This document shows positions 16,733 through 24,515 of a DNA stretch of 64,000 nucleotides, in pieces. Below the pieces are notes generated by a model that worked only from the letters and a program-made list of their open reading frames with translations, was not told the DNA's origin and made no database searches. This DNA comes from Pseudosulfitobacter sp. DSM 107133 (GTDB taxonomy: Bacteria; Pseudomonadota; Alphaproteobacteria; Rhodobacterales; Rhodobacteraceae). Position numbers and translations under genes: made by a program. Position 1 is the stretch's first letter, and each line of letters opens with the position of its first letter. The DNA lies in contig NZ_CP085155.1 in NCBI RefSeq assembly GCF_022788695.1, positions 1-64,000 of the forward strand, written 5' to 3'.

Positions 16733-16753
16733 GGTGCAAAACTCTGAAACGAT

Positions 16754-17105
16754 TAGGGTCAGGACCCATTAATCCTGCGCCGTCAGCGGCAATTTCACGA
16801 AATTTCAGTGGTTTGGGTCGTGCAGCCGATAGTGGTTCTATTTGCAAGCGGCCCAAGACACTGAAATGAAGTGAAATTGCCGCCCGTCGCTCCGAAGGAG
16901 CGCCGTGTTATGCTGGCACGCCTTCGGCGTGACGGGTTCGACGGATTTTCCCGCAGCCCATTGCCCGGCAGGGCATTGCGCAGCAATGTCCCGAGAGGAG
17001 GCGGCGCATCTGTTTGAAATAGAACCACTATTCCTGCACAGATGCTGCTTGTCAGCGGAAAAATCTGTCGAACTGACGGTGCAGGATTAATGGGTCCTGA
17101 CCCTA
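16754..17105. mobile_element. MITE-like element with 33-bp inverted ends
   Basis: A 352-bp non-coding element bounded by 33-bp terminal inverted repeats that match at 32 of 33 positions (16754-16786 and 17073-17105; outermost bases TAGGGTCAGGACCC). Both ends carry TA at the outside, which could be the TA target duplication of a Tc1/mariner-like element. Inside are further inverted repeats: AAATAGAACCACTA at 17017-17030 opposes TAGTGGTTCTATTT at 16830-16843, and a 24-bp imperfect hairpin spans about 16788-16882. There is no transposase, so it would have to move in trans. Confidence 0.75.
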
Positions 17106-17109
17106 GCCT

Positions 17110-17128
17110 GGGGTCCAGACCCTAGCGA
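17110..17128. repeat. Solo end related to the MITE
   Basis: GGGGTCCAGACCCTAGCG just outside the element resembles its terminal sequence (CCTGACCCTA) on the minus strand. It may mark an older or neighbouring insertion. Confidence 0.4.
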
Positions 17129-17208
17129 GCGTTTGGCGCCTTCCGCGTCTTTCGGTTCGCCCGCGAGGACCGTTGCCGCGCGGAGCAGATGACGGCTTTG
17201 GGGCCGCC

Positions 17209-17289
17209 TTACCGGTCGACGCGCTCAAGCACGGCGCGGGCGACGTAGAGATCCTGCACGGATAGTCCTGAACTGTCGAAAACGGTCGT
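17209..17289 (-). pseudogene. 3' end of a split ornithine-cyclodeaminase-family gene
   Basis: The last 26 codons before a TAA read TVFDSSGLSVQDLYVARAVL then ERVDR, which is the C-terminal signature of the ornithine cyclodeaminase/mu-crystallin family. The matching upstream part, ending GDITVF, lies 2.6 kb away at 19848. The reading frame continues upstream for some 70 codons but enters an unrelated insertion, where the opposite strand carries an SMI1-like fragment. Confidence 0.75.
17279..17286. repeat. AAAACGGT at the left border of the 2.6-kb insertion
   Basis: The eight bases AAAACGGT occur at this junction and again at 19852-19859, exactly where the split cyclodeaminase gene resumes. They can be read as an 8-bp target duplication. 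Confidence 0.55.
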
Positions 17290-17304
17290 TTTCGCCGGTG
17301 ACAT

Positions 17305-17499
17305 ATCCCATTCGCTTTGTATGGCGAGGCCGGTTGGTTGTGCTTGAACTATGAAAATCGTCCTGATCCTGAAATCTGGGTGTGCGACCCAAACGGCGTC
17401 ACTTTTCAGGACAGCTTCTATAAGGTCGCGGACAATTTCGATCATCTCGTCGAGATGCTGGTTTCCGAAGATGATCTGGTGCGATTGGGCTTTGGCTGA
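17305..17499 (+). pseudogene. 3' remnant of an SMI1/KNR4-like immunity-type gene
   Basis: About 60 codons ending in TGA have the look of the C-terminus of an SMI1/KNR4-family protein: WLCLNYENRPDPEIWVCDP, then FQDSFYKVADNFDHLVEML and VSEDDLVRLGFG. Such proteins often serve as immunity proteins in polymorphic toxin systems. The 5' two-thirds are missing. A second copy of the last 18 codons at 19761 differs mostly at third codon positions, supporting this as the coding strand. Confidence 0.55.
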
Positions 17500-17541
17500 G
17501 GTCAAAAACCCCCTGACAATACCTATGCGTCAAAAAACGGT
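17443..17541. repeat. 99-bp direct repeat, copy 1
   Basis: This stretch covers the end of the SMI1-like fragment and runs through CCTGACAATACCTATGCGTC to AAAACGGT. It recurs at 19761-19859 with about 7 differences, including one shifted A/C within a run. Confidence 0.8.
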
Positions 17542-17564
17542 GGTTTTTGGGAGGCTGAAAACCC

Positions 17565-17652
17565 TAAAGCGGACGCTCGCTGCGGGGCGCATGGATGACC
17601 GCTATGCGGGACTTTGCAGACAGTCAGTCCTAATCCTGCAACGTCCGCTTTA
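17565..17652. repeat. Short element bounded by 11-bp inverted repeats
   Basis: TAAAGCGGACG (17565-17575) is mirrored by CGTCCGCTTTA (17642-17652) around 66 bp of non-coding DNA. A related AAAGCGGACTTTC sequence lies near 19140. It looks like a small dispersed repeat; function unknown. Confidence 0.5.
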
Positions 17653-17734
17653 AGAGCGATTTCTTTTTGGTGGAGCAACAGAAGATGCTGGTGAAACACA
17701 AATGGAAGGAAAAAGGATCGCCTCGTATAAATAA

Positions 17735-19114
17735 ATGATACCCTTTGAAATTATCCATAGATGTCGGCGCACTTCGAGTTTGGCTACAATCCAATTCACC
17801 GGCTTACATTTCGAAATGGGATTTTTGATGGGCGATCCAACAGCTTCAGCCGGTACAGGCCTGACAATCTCTGCGAAACGCTTGTTCAACCTCTATGCAC
17901 TTGGTCGGTCGCACGATCTGCCCGTACCGCAACGCGACGCTGCATTATTATGGGCAGCAATTTTGCCACTCGCCTGCGCGACGATCTTGGGCTGGGCGGT
18001 GTTCTATCTAGCCTATGACGCGGCCTCTTTGTGGCCAGCGGCGGCATTTTGTGCAAGTTTTCAGATCACACTTATTATCCCTTGGATCGCGCGGCGCAGC
18101 CAACTTGTGGCGGAGGTGTTTGCAAGCGTGATGATCGTTGCCTTGTTCACACTGTTGATGTGGATGTTTGGCGCAACGTCTGATCTGAACTACGCGATCC
18201 TGTCCTTTGTGCTTATCTTGATAATGGAAATCGGCACACGGCGTCCTGCCGCGATGCTTGTCTTTATCCCGCCACTGATAGCATTGTTCTGGGCGCTTCC
18301 GTTTTGGTTTCCAGACCCACAACCCTTCACCAATGCAACGCCTTGGTTGTTGGAAACAATCCAGTTTGCCAATTTAAGCAGCTTGATCTTAGTAACCCTG
18401 ATGATGATCGTCGTTATCCTGCGTCGCGCTGAGAACGCAGAGATCGCCCTCGCATCGGAATATGACCGCTCGGAAACGCTGCTTGCCAATCTGGTGCCAG
18501 GCCAGATCGCGGAGCGCCTAAAAGAAAATCCCGGCGAAGTCATCGCCGATGAGAATGCTGAGGTCACGATCCTCTTTGCCGACATTGTTGATTTTACTCC
18601 AAAGGCAGCGCGCATGGCACCGGAGGAGCTGGTAAACTACCTGAACCGTATCTTTTCAGCCTTCGATGCCCTTACTGCCCGTCATGGTCTGGAAAAGATC
18701 AAAACTATCGGAGATGCCTATATGGTTGCGGCAGGTATGCCGACGGCCCGCGCTGACCATGCGCAAGCAGCAGCAGAGATGGCGTTGGATATGCTCGACA
18801 TCACCCGTAGGCTAAGCGCTGATATGGGTGAGACCGTTGAAGTGCGGATTGGCCTCCATACTGGCTCTGCAGTCGGGGGCGTCATCGGCACGACCAAAGT
18901 GTTTTACGACGTCTGGGGTGACACAGTGAACACCGCTGCGCGTATGGAAAGTCATGGCGAGGCAGGTCATATTCAATTGACCACCGAAGCGCGCACTGCA
19001 TTGGGTAGCAGCTATACTTTTGCCCCGCGCGGGAGTGTTGAGATCAAAGGTAAAGGTACAGTTGAAACGTTCTGGCTGACGGGACGGGACATTAAATCTC
19101 AAGATTTACTTTGA
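17735..19114 (+). CDS. Membrane-anchored class III adenylate/guanylate cyclase
   Basis: A protein of up to 459 residues with about six hydrophobic segments (residues 65-230) followed by a class III cyclase domain (about 270-450). Catalytic landmarks are present: the metal-binding aspartates in ILFADIVDFT and IKTIGDAYM, base-recognition lysine in EKIKTIGD, and the transition-state Asn/Arg in VWGDTVNTAARME. It should make cAMP (or cGMP) in response to a membrane signal. The start is uncertain: ATG 17735, 17816 and 17828 are all possible and none has a strong ribosome binding site. It is the intact cargo of the DNA that splits the cyclodeaminase gene, and its base composition is lower in GC than that of its neighbours. 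Confidence 0.88.
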   Translation: MIPFEIIHRCRRTSSLATIQFTGLHFEMGFLMGDPTASAGTGLTISAKRLFNLYALGRSHDLPVPQRDAALLWAAILPLACATILGWAVFYLAYDAASLWPAAAFCASFQITLIIPWIARRSQLVAEVFASVMIVALFTLLMWMFGATSDLNYAILSFVLILIMEIGTRRPAAMLVFIPPLIALFWALPFWFPDPQPFTNATPWLLETIQFANLSSLILVTLMMIVVILRRAENAEIALASEYDRSETLLANLVPGQIAERLKENPGEVIADENAEVTILFADIVDFTPKAARMAPEELVNYLNRIFSAFDALTARHGLEKIKTIGDAYMVAAGMPTARADHAQAAAEMALDMLDITRRLSADMGETVEVRIGLHTGSAVGGVIGTTKVFYDVWGDTVNTAARMESHGEAGHIQLTTEARTALGSSYTFAPRGSVEIKGKGTVETFWLTGRDIKSQDLL

Positions 19115-19314
19115 GATGAAATCTGAGCTTTGGTGCAGCAAAGCGGACTTTCATCCCAATTGCAGCATCAATTCGTTTGGGCTCGTTCCTGCCGTTAGCT
19201 GCGCAGCGCACCAACGACCGCTTTCGGGAAAACCGCCCTCGCCCGTTGCCTTCCAAAAACCCTCGTTATCACCGGTGACAGAAACGTATGAGTTTTGACC
19301 ACTGGGCGTAGGCG

Positions 19315-19644
19315 TCAAGGCTGCTCAGCCCATACCTTGTCGTCAAACAGTGCCCCGTCTTCTTTGGCATATTGAACCTGCTCACGGACATAGACCGCCG
19401 AGCGAACGGGATCGAAATGATGCATCCAGTGCTCATCATCACCGCGAAATGGCTGTGGGGTCACACCGTAACCGTGGTTGGGCGGTACTGTCCCACCCTC
19501 GGCTCGCGCAACTTCCATTCTGGAAACGCCGAAACCACGCATGGCAAGATACTCGTTGAATTCTAGAAGCTCGGCTTCTGAAATCCACTCAGTGCCACCA
19601 CCAGTTTGTGCTTGTGCTATGAGGTCTTCAAATCGCGCGTTCAT
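19315..19644 (-). CDS. Hypothetical small acidic protein
   Basis: A protein of about 109 residues without a family I recognise. It opens MNARFEDLIAQAQTGGGTEW, is rich in Glu, Asp and Trp, and has no signal peptide or membrane segment. A GTG at 19650 that overlaps the preceding stop is an alternative start. Just upstream on the same strand is a C-terminal fragment (19647-19763), so the two may be remains of a toxin-immunity type pair. That is only a guess from the nearby SMI1-like remnant. Confidence 0.5.
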   Translation of the reverse strand: MNARFEDLIAQAQTGGGTEWISEAELLEFNEYLAMRGFGVSRMEVARAEGGTVPPNHGYGVTPQPFRGDDEHWMHHFDPVRSAVYVREQVQYAKEDGALFDDKVWAEQP

Positions 19645-19646
19645 GC

Positions 19647-19763
19647 TCACTCCAGGGGCCGGATGATCTCACCGGGATAGGTTTCAAGCCATTGCTCGAT
19701 CCGTTCCGGTGTAAAGCCGGGTAGTTCGCCCAAACGGCGCTCATCCTCTGTCAGTTCCGGCAT
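19647..19763 (-). pseudogene. C-terminal gene fragment upstream of the hypothetical protein
   Basis: Thirty-eight codons ending in TGA read MPELTEDERRLGELPGFTPE, then RIEQWLETYPGEIIRPLE. The composition is protein-like, and the stop overlaps the next gene's possible GTG start. Its upstream part runs into the 99-bp direct repeat, which is better explained as SMI1-like sequence on the other strand. It therefore appears to be the tail of a gene whose front was replaced. Family unknown. Confidence 0.4.
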
Positions 19764-19859
19764 CTCATCGAAATGTTGGTGCCCGAAGATGATCCGGTGC
19801 GATTGGGCTTTGGCTGAGGTCAAAAAACCCCTGACAATACCTATGCGTCAAAAAACGGT
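19761..19859. repeat. 99-bp direct repeat, copy 2
   Basis: About 93 percent identical to 17443-17541 and ending at the same AAAACGGT, where the cyclodeaminase gene resumes. It carries the last 18 codons of an SMI1-like frame (EMLVPEDDPVRLGFG) followed by the same 3' flank. Confidence 0.8.
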
Positions 19860-20116
19860 GATATCGCCGGGGGTCTGTCGCCCCTTGGCCCGCCCGTCCA
19901 GAACCTCGCCAATCGCAACCAGCCGCGCATTTGGATCGGCATGTTGAAACTCGCCGATCACCCGCGATTGCGCAGGCAGGTCGCAGAACAGCCGCGCATG
20001 CTCGAACAGCGCTGGCGGCAACTCCTGCTTGCCGGTGCTGTCCGACCCCATCGAAGCGACATGGGTGCCGGGCTGCACCCAAAGCCGGCGGAAATCTCTT
20101 CGGGAATGTATTTCAT
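19848..20116 (-). pseudogene. 5' and middle part of a broken ornithine-cyclodeaminase-family gene
   Basis: The gene begins at ATG 20116, 10 nt after the DSD1-type gene and with a GGAG ribosome site, reading MKYIPEEISAG. It then jumps, out of frame, to a segment typical of the family's C-terminal half: VQPGTHVASMGSDSTGKQEL, IGEFQHADPNARLVAIGEVL and GRQTPGDITVF. About 200 residues are missing between the two. The last codons stop where a 2.6-kb segment interrupts the gene; the tail is at 17209-17289. The intact protein would have been an NAD(P)-dependent imine reductase or amino-acid cyclodeaminase working beside the PLP enzyme. Confidence 0.75.
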
Positions 20117-20125
20117 GGGAGTCTC

Positions 20126-21253
20126 CTACCAGCCGCCGAACCGGGGCCAGATCCTGAGTGGCGCACCGGGGGTGGACGGGATGACGTTGTAGGCGCTGTA
20201 TTGCGCGGCCGTGGCGCAGGCGTGGTTGGGCAGGATGCGCAGAGGCGTGCCCACCGGCAGATCCGGCAGTCGCCCGGCGGCACCCGGGCGCAGCGAGAGG
20301 ATCCCGTGTTCCTGATTGGCGCTGCTGACAATCAAATCGGGCACCACCCGCCCCTGTGCATCGCAGACCAGGCCGTAGCCCTGATCAACATCCTGCGCCG
20401 CCGTGCCCCGGTCACGCGACAGTGCCATCCAGCCGGCGTCTACCATCACCCAGCCTTTGGCGCTCTGATGCCCTATGACTGTCGTCAGAACACTGAGCGC
20501 GATGTCGTCCAGGGTGCAAACGCCGATCCCCGCCATCACCAGGTCAAAGAACATATAGACCCCGGCGCGCAGTTCGGTCACGCCGGTCAGATCGCGCGCG
20601 GCATGGGCGGTTGGCGTCGATCCGACGCTGACCACCGGACAGGGCAGCCCCGCCGCCCGCAGGGCCTCTGCCGCCGTGACCGCCGCGCCGCGTTCACGAT
20701 CAGCGAAGTCGGCATGGGCAGCGGTGCCGCGCACGGTATAGCTTTCGCCGGCATGGGTCATCACCCCGCGCAGGCAGCCGCCCGCGTGCAGGATGCGCCC
20801 GATCCCGACCAGCGCCGGATCCCCCGGCACAAGCCCGCCGCGATGGCCGTCGCTGTCGATCTCGATCAAGGCCGGCACGCCTGCCGCGACCACCGCCCGC
20901 GCCTGCACGGCACTGTCGAGGATCACCACCAGATCGCAGCGGCGTTCGCGCAGCGCCTTCACGCGCGCCAGCTTCTGCGGGGCGATCCCCACGGCATAGA
21001 GAATGTCGGCGTGACCTGCGGCATGGAACACCTCGACCTCGGCCAGGGTCGAGACGGTGATCGGGCCGGGAACCGCGCCGGTCACCCTTCGTGCGATCTC
21101 GGTGGATTTCGCCGTTTTCATGTGCGGGCGAAGCGAAACGCCCAGATCTTCGGCGCGCTTCGCCAGCCGCGTGATGTTGCGCATCATCCTTGCTTCGTCA
21201 AGCAGCAAGGCGGGCGTCGTCAGCGCGTTAGAACCGGTCTGGTCGGGTAACAT
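20126..21253 (-). CDS. DSD1-type PLP enzyme (D-amino acid lyase/dehydratase family)
   Basis: A 375-residue fold-type III PLP enzyme of the alanine racemase-like DSD1 family, which includes D-serine/D-threo-3-hydroxyaspartate dehydratases and D-threonine aldolases. The PLP lysine is in SLRPHMKTAKS near residue 47, and the metal-binding His/Cys pair is in LRILPNHACATAAQY near residue 345. The broken cyclodeaminase-family gene follows after 10 nt, and a LysR regulator is divergent with a 93-bp gap. Together they suggest D-amino acid or 3-hydroxyaspartate use, now impaired by loss of the second enzyme. Confidence 0.88.
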   Translation of the reverse strand: MLPDQTGSNALTTPALLLDEARMMRNITRLAKRAEDLGVSLRPHMKTAKSTEIARRVTGAVPGPITVSTLAEVEVFHAAGHADILYAVGIAPQKLARVKALRERRCDLVVILDSAVQARAVVAAGVPALIEIDSDGHRGGLVPGDPALVGIGRILHAGGCLRGVMTHAGESYTVRGTAAHADFADRERGAAVTAAEALRAAGLPCPVVSVGSTPTAHAARDLTGVTELRAGVYMFFDLVMAGIGVCTLDDIALSVLTTVIGHQSAKGWVMVDAGWMALSRDRGTAAQDVDQGYGLVCDAQGRVVPDLIVSSANQEHGILSLRPGAAGRLPDLPVGTPLRILPNHACATAAQYSAYNVIPSTPGAPLRIWPRFGGW

Positions 21254-21304
21254 TGGGGGGCCTCCTTATTGGATGTCCCGCGCATAACAGCGAAATCGTT
21301 CAGC

Positions 21305-21320
21305 GCATATTCACATATGC
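21305..21320. promoter_or_regulatory. Candidate LysR operator in the divergent gap
   Basis: GCATAT-TCAC-ATATGC is a perfect inverted repeat in the AT-rich gap between the DSD1-type gene and the LysR gene. It contains the T-N11-A pattern expected of LysR-type regulators. Confidence 0.5.
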
Positions 21321-21346
21321 TCAATCCAATATTAAGCTGATACTTA

Positions 21347-22249
21347 ATGCTGCATATCGCCGACCTTCGCTTCCTGACCGCGCTCTCCAGCGCGCCAAGC
21401 CTCGCCGCAGCGGCGCGCAGCCTGAACGTGACCCCACCGGCGGTCTCGCAGCGACTGGCCCAGATCGAGGCCCGGTTGCATTTGCGGCTGGTCGAACGCG
21501 GCCACGGCCCGTTGCGCCTGACGGCGGAGGGGGCATTCCTGATCGAGCGGTCCGGCACAATTCTCGGCGAGATCGAGACACTGACGGAAGAGATGACCAC
21601 CCGCGCGGGTCGCATCGAAGGGCCGTTGCATGTCATCGCCCCCTTCGGCTTCGGGCGGCTGCGCCTGGCCCCGATCCTTTCGCGCTTTGCCGGTGACAAC
21701 CCCGAGCTTCGCCCGACACTCAGCCTCAGCGAAGATCCCCTGGGGGCCATGCGTGCCGGCCCCTGGGATGTGCTGATCCATGTCGGGCGGCTTCCTGACC
21801 TGCGCATCGTGCAGCGCAAGCTGGCGGCGAACCGCCGGTTTCTGGTGGCGGCGCCGGCCTATGCCGCGCGTTCCGGTCTGCCGCAAAGCCCTGTGGATAT
21901 CGCGGCGCATCGCGTGGCCGTGGTGCGCGAGGACCGGGCCGACACCACGCTTTGGCCCCTGACCGGCCCGGATGGAACCGAGACGAGCCTGCGCGTCCAT
22001 CCCGTCTATGCCTGCAACGACGGCGAGGTGATCCGGGGATGGGCGCTCGATGGCAATGGCATCGTCGAACGGTCCGAATGGAGCGTCTCTGAGGATCTGC
22101 GGGCCGGTCGGCTGATCCATGTCCTGCCCGACTGGTCCCTGCCCGATGCCGATATCGTCGCGCTGCTGAATCCCCGCGCCGTCCGCGCCGTTCGGGTGGA
22201 TGCTTTTGTGGACGGCCTTGCCGCCGAAATTTCGCGAAATTGCCGCTGA
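21347..22249 (+). CDS. LysR-type transcriptional regulator
   Basis: A 300-residue LysR-family regulator. The N-terminal HTH is clear: LRFLTALSSAPSLAAAARSL then VTPPAVSQRLAQIEARLHLR. A periplasmic-binding-like effector domain follows from about residue 90. It is divergent from the DSD1-type gene and probably activates it. The last codons (AAEISRNCR) fall in DNA that resembles the inverted end of the MITE at 16754, so the natural C-terminus may have been altered by an insertion and later loss. Confidence 0.9.
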   Translation: MLHIADLRFLTALSSAPSLAAAARSLNVTPPAVSQRLAQIEARLHLRLVERGHGPLRLTAEGAFLIERSGTILGEIETLTEEMTTRAGRIEGPLHVIAPFGFGRLRLAPILSRFAGDNPELRPTLSLSEDPLGAMRAGPWDVLIHVGRLPDLRIVQRKLAANRRFLVAAPAYAARSGLPQSPVDIAAHRVAVVREDRADTTLWPLTGPDGTETSLRVHPVYACNDGEVIRGWALDGNGIVERSEWSVSEDLRAGRLIHVLPDWSLPDADIVALLNPRAVRAVRVDAFVDGLAAEISRNCR

Positions 22250-22270
22250 CGACGTAGAGCCAGGACCCTA
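22228..22270. repeat. Element end related to the MITE, fused to the lysR 3' end
   Basis: The stretch GCGAAATTGCCGCTGACG and, a few bases on, CCAGGACCCTAAC parallels the inner-to-outer order of the MITE's left end on the minus strand (GTGAAATTGCCGCTGACGG and GGTCCTGACCCTA). It looks like a diverged single end. Confidence 0.5.
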
Positions 22271-23154
22271 ACGTATCAAGATATCTGCCGCGCGCTCCCC
22301 AATGATGACGGTCGGTGCCATCGTGTTTCCGGTGGTCACGCGTGGCATCACCGAAGCATCGGCGATCATCAGCCCCTCGATACCGTGGACAGCCAGCGAC
22401 CCGTCCACAACCGACATATCGTCTGTGCCCATCTTGCAGGTACAGCTTTCGTGAAAATAGGAGATGGCGCCATCGCGTGCAAAGTTCGCGATGTCTTTTC
22501 CCGTCATTGGTCCGGGCATCACTTCGCGCTTTACGAATTCAGCCATCGCATCCGAATTTCCGATCTCGCGACACAATTCCACACAACGGCTAAGTGCATC
22601 TATGTCGGCCTGTTCCTTCAGGAAACCGCTGTCGATCAGGGCCGTGTCCGCCGGCGAGGCACCCGTCCGTCGCACCTGTCCGGTCGAGACCGGCCGGACC
22701 AGACCTGGCGCAATGGTCCATGCTCCGGGTGGGACGTCAAATTTCTTGCCGGTGACTTCGGTGGTATAGGGCACTTCGATCTGGAAAGGTTGCAGGTCGG
22801 GCGTGTCCAGGCTGGAATCCGATTTCCAGAAGAACGTGGCCTCGGCGCCGGAGTTTTGCGGGGGCTGAGGTGTTTTGTATTCCCAGATACATCCGGCCAC
22901 CATGACATGATCCTGAAAGTTTTTCCGACGCCGGGCAAATCCTGCATGAAATCAATGTCGAATTCACGCAGGTGCGCCTCTGGTCCGATGCCCGATTGCA
23001 TCAGGATCTTGGGCGAATTGATCGCGCCGGCCGACAGCACGACCTTTTGGGCCGCGCCGACGGTGTGCATTTCCTTGTTGATAAACGCGCCGTAAGTCTT
23101 GTTCAGACTTGCCTTTGCGGCATTCACGGTGTCATTCGCAGGTACGCCGTCCAT
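22268..23154 (-). pseudogene. GMC-family oxidoreductase, truncated and frameshifted
   Basis: The 5' part (23154 to about 22925) has QKVVLSAGAINSPKILMQSG and the 3' part (22903-22268) has HESCTCKMGTDDMSVVDGSL and GLMIADASVMPRVTTGNTMA, both typical of the C-terminal half of choline-dehydrogenase-like GMC enzymes. The two are in different frames: at 22920-22924 a run of five T (A on the coding strand) is one base short of the LPGVGKNFQDHVMV reading expected. The N-terminal FAD-binding half is also missing, so the gene is dead even without the frameshift. Confidence 0.85.
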
Positions 23155-23324
23155 TGGAAACTCCCTATTTTTTATGGCTTGCGAACTCGACGGCAGCCTT
23201 GTCAGACATGGCGCGAGTCCGGTTTTACCGTGGCGTGCACGGGTTCCGTGAGTAGGGAACAGGGAAAGGTTGCGCGCTTGGGGCGCTGCTTATCTATCCG
23301 CTTCTTGCAGGAAGAGACGTCAGA

Positions 23325-23738
23325 CTAGCCGTTTCTTGCGGCAATGCAGGTTTGGCTGGGAAGTTCGCCAAACCGCTGTTTGTAATAGGTCGCAAACCTG
23401 CCGAGATGGAAAAATCCGAATTGCATTGCAAGCGCGGAAAGATTTTGCGGTGGGGCGTTCAGGATCGTCTCTCGTATGGCGTCCAGTCGCAAGCCGCGCA
23501 GCCATTGCATCGGCGACTGGTCAAACGCCTCATGACACAGAACATTCAGTTGCCGCTCGGACAAGGCTGCCGCGCGGGCCATGTCGGACAGCGTGATCGG
23601 TTCCTTGAGGTTGTCCCTGACATAGCCAACCAACCTGTCCAGTCGCTGTGAAACAGGCCGCTCTTCACCCGTGGCCGTTGCGCCGCGCTCCTGTCTCTCT
23701 CCGAACTGCATCAGGAGGAACAATGCGAAGCAGGCCAC
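23325..23738 (-). pseudogene. AraC-type regulator, C-terminal domain only
   Basis: A 137-residue frame contains the complete AraC double helix-turn-helix: ITLSDMARAAALSERQLNVL and LSALAMQFGFFHLGRFATYY, then KQRFGELPSQ. The usual N-terminal sensing domain of about 150 residues is absent, and the frame upstream soon hits a stop. It lies in the same direction as the broken GMC gene, suggesting a decayed regulator-enzyme pair. It could still bind DNA. Confidence 0.7.
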
Positions 23739-23795
23739 GCGCCAAAGTTGGCGGTCTCGCCTCTTGCGGTGGGCCTATACTTTCTCTAGAAATTC

Positions 23796-23807
23796 AAACA
23801 TGAGTTT
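23796..23807. promoter_or_regulatory. Candidate TetR operator at its own start codon
   Basis: AAAC-ATGA-GTTT is an inverted repeat that overlaps the TetR ATG. It resembles the two AAACACTTGTT sites at 24808 and 30509, which flank the genes probably controlled by this regulator. Confidence 0.4.
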
Positions 23808-24501
23808 AAATCGCAAAATAGACATGGATAAGTCCGTCATATCCCACATCATAGCGACGGCCGAACGGCTGTTCGCCCGTCAGGGTTATGACCAGACCTC
23901 CCTGCGCCAGATCACACGCGAGGCAGATGTAAACGTTGCCTCTGTGAATTACTATTTCGGATCAAAAGACGCGCTTGCCGAGGCGGTGTTCGAGGGCGTC
24001 ATCGCGCGGGTCACGAAAGCGCGTCTTGCCTTGCTTGACCGAATATCGGCAGAGGCTGGTGAAAACGCGCCCGATCTTGAGCGTGTTGTCTCCAGTTTTA
24101 TCGAGCCCTATCTGGCCCCCGGGAACGAGGATCAGGGCGCGTTGATGGCGCGGTTTATTCTGAAACATCGCCTGTCGCCAAATGACGCGACGCGGCGCAT
24201 CGTGTCGACCTATCTGAACCCGCTGGCGGGCCGCTATGTCGAAATGTTCGGGCGCGCAACGACTGGAATTGCAGGCGACGATCTTGTGTGGCGCTATCTG
24301 ATGATGGTCAGCACCATCGTCTTGACGGCGACCGAGGATTGGGAGGCGGACCGATTGGCCACATTGACCGAAGGCCGCGCCAGCCTGAAGGACCGTCAAA
24401 AGCTTTTGGACCAGACTGTCGGCTTTCTGGTTGCTGGCATCCAAAGCGATGTTGCCGGGACCTTTCACGCGACCGCGCCGGTTCCAGACGACGATTCTTA
24501 G
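23800..24501 (+). CDS. TetR-family regulator (CecR/YbiH-like)
   Basis: A 233-residue TetR-family repressor with an N-terminal HTH: AERLFARQGYDQTSLRQITR then EADVNVASVNYYFGSKDAL. The C-terminal part resembles the CecR/YbiH group, with LMARFILKHRLSP. ATG 23800 and ATG 23824 are both possible starts. It stands directly before the TRAP-GST-FAH genes, and similar palindromes occur at its own start and before both flanking transcription units, so it is the likely regulator of that cluster. Confidence 0.88.
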   Translation: MSLNRKIDMDKSVISHIIATAERLFARQGYDQTSLRQITREADVNVASVNYYFGSKDALAEAVFEGVIARVTKARLALLDRISAEAGENAPDLERVVSSFIEPYLAPGNEDQGALMARFILKHRLSPNDATRRIVSTYLNPLAGRYVEMFGRATTGIAGDDLVWRYLMMVSTIVLTATEDWEADRLATLTEGRASLKDRQKLLDQTVGFLVAGIQSDVAGTFHATAPVPDDDS

Positions 24502-24515
24502 GGTCAGGAGCCTAA
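24499..24515. repeat. Solo end related to the MITE
   Basis: TTAGGGTCAGGAGCCTAA directly after the TetR stop matches the outer end of the 16754 element (TTAGGGTCAGGACCC) at all but one of the first 14 bases. Confidence 0.5.
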
